From the NCBI GenBank assembly GCA_937922785.1, contig CALAJQ010000019.1, forward strand, positions 1 through 64,000: 64,000 nt of DNA, given 5' to 3'. Below are positions 63,961 to 64,000 of the stretch, piece after piece. Position numbers and translations under genes: made by a program. Source of the stretch: an uncultured Acidimicrobiales bacterium. GTDB taxonomy: Bacteria > Actinomycetota > Acidimicrobiia > Acidimicrobiales > SZUA-35. A model generated the notes under the pieces. The model was not told the origin of the DNA, did not search any database, and saw only the letters and a list, made by a program, of their open reading frames with translations. The number at the start of each line of letters is the position of its first letter. The stretch's first letter is position 1.

Positions 63961-64000
63961 ATGACTGAGATACCTGAACACCTCCGCAAGCGGGCCGAAG
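63961..64000 (+). CDS. Partial gene start, IPEHLRKRAEA motif protein
   Basis: ATG at 63961 opens MTEIPEHLRKRAEA before the window ends. It may be the second subunit of the b6-type complex by position. The same N-terminal motif is in the cytochrome at 61-62 kb. Confidence 0.6.
   Translation, partial: MTEIPEHLRKRAE

Overview
The window reads as chromosome of an actinobacterium, most likely in or near class Acidimicrobiia (inference; no rRNA is present to settle it). Supporting markers are mshA (mycothiol synthesis), a WhiB7-type WhiB protein, an RsiG-family anti-sigma factor, hspR within the dnaK operon, DUF2017 beside clpS, heme A/heme O synthases beside a cta cluster, and many exported proteins with Thr/Ser/Pro/Ala-rich linkers. 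The sequence is moderately GC-rich and gene-dense, with many 4-bp stop/start overlaps and GTG or TTG starts. I saw no prophage, insertion sequence, CRISPR array or rRNA operon.

Layout. 0-12 kb: tRNA-Gly, a DUF3048 lipoprotein, dcd, two transporters, a small ribbon-helix-helix-like protein under two palindromes, an EtfD-type membrane Fe-S oxidoreductase, an isolated PII gene, and a divergent pair (beta-lactamase-fold lipoprotein against histidine kinase plus response regulator) whose exported regions look homologous. 12-23 kb: the chaperone operon dnaK-grpE-dnaJ-hspR-clpB with a HAIR-like site, then purA, a zinc-finger-like protein and purB. 23-25 kb: tRNA-Phe, -Asp and -Glu separated by hairpins, then clpS-DUF2017. 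24-34.5 kb: terminal oxidase region: ctaA/ctaB, an operon with a CtaD paralogue lacking all heme and copper ligands plus a CtaE-like and a His-tailed membrane protein, then ctaC (with fused cytochrome c), ctaD, ctaE, ctaF and ctaG.

34.5-46.5 kb: pdxH, ccdA and a TlpA-like thioredoxin (cytochrome c maturation), whiB7 with a long attenuator-like leader, an acyl-ACP thioesterase, orn, dut, an ATP-dependent DNA ligase, an acyl-ACP desaturase behind a 22-bp perfect palindrome, two glutaminyl-cyclase-like lipoproteins around a luciferase-like monooxygenase, and tRNA-Lys. 46.5-53.4 kb: small enzymes, RsiG, mshA, a YbjN protein, proC, a SAM hydroxide adenosyltransferase and a CAP protein. 53.6-59.5 kb: rex-hemA-hemC-hemD-hemB-hemL, the C5 heme pathway under a redox-sensing repressor. 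59.5-64 kb: an HD-GYP protein with an exported Ig-like domain, then the start of a cytochrome b6-type complex (c-type cytochrome, ferredoxin, cytochrome b6 with the heme c_n cysteine) with a near-consensus Rex operator in the divergent promoter region.

The main theme is respiration: heme synthesis, heme A maturation, cytochrome c biogenesis, an aa3/caa3-type oxidase and a b6-type quinol-oxidising complex, with Rex as a plausible coordinator. The best candidates for undescribed biology are the ligand-less CtaD operon, the lipoprotein/kinase pair sharing a sensor-like domain, the b6-type complex with its Rex site, and a short IPEHLLKRSRAAK-like motif at the ends of three otherwise unrelated proteins.
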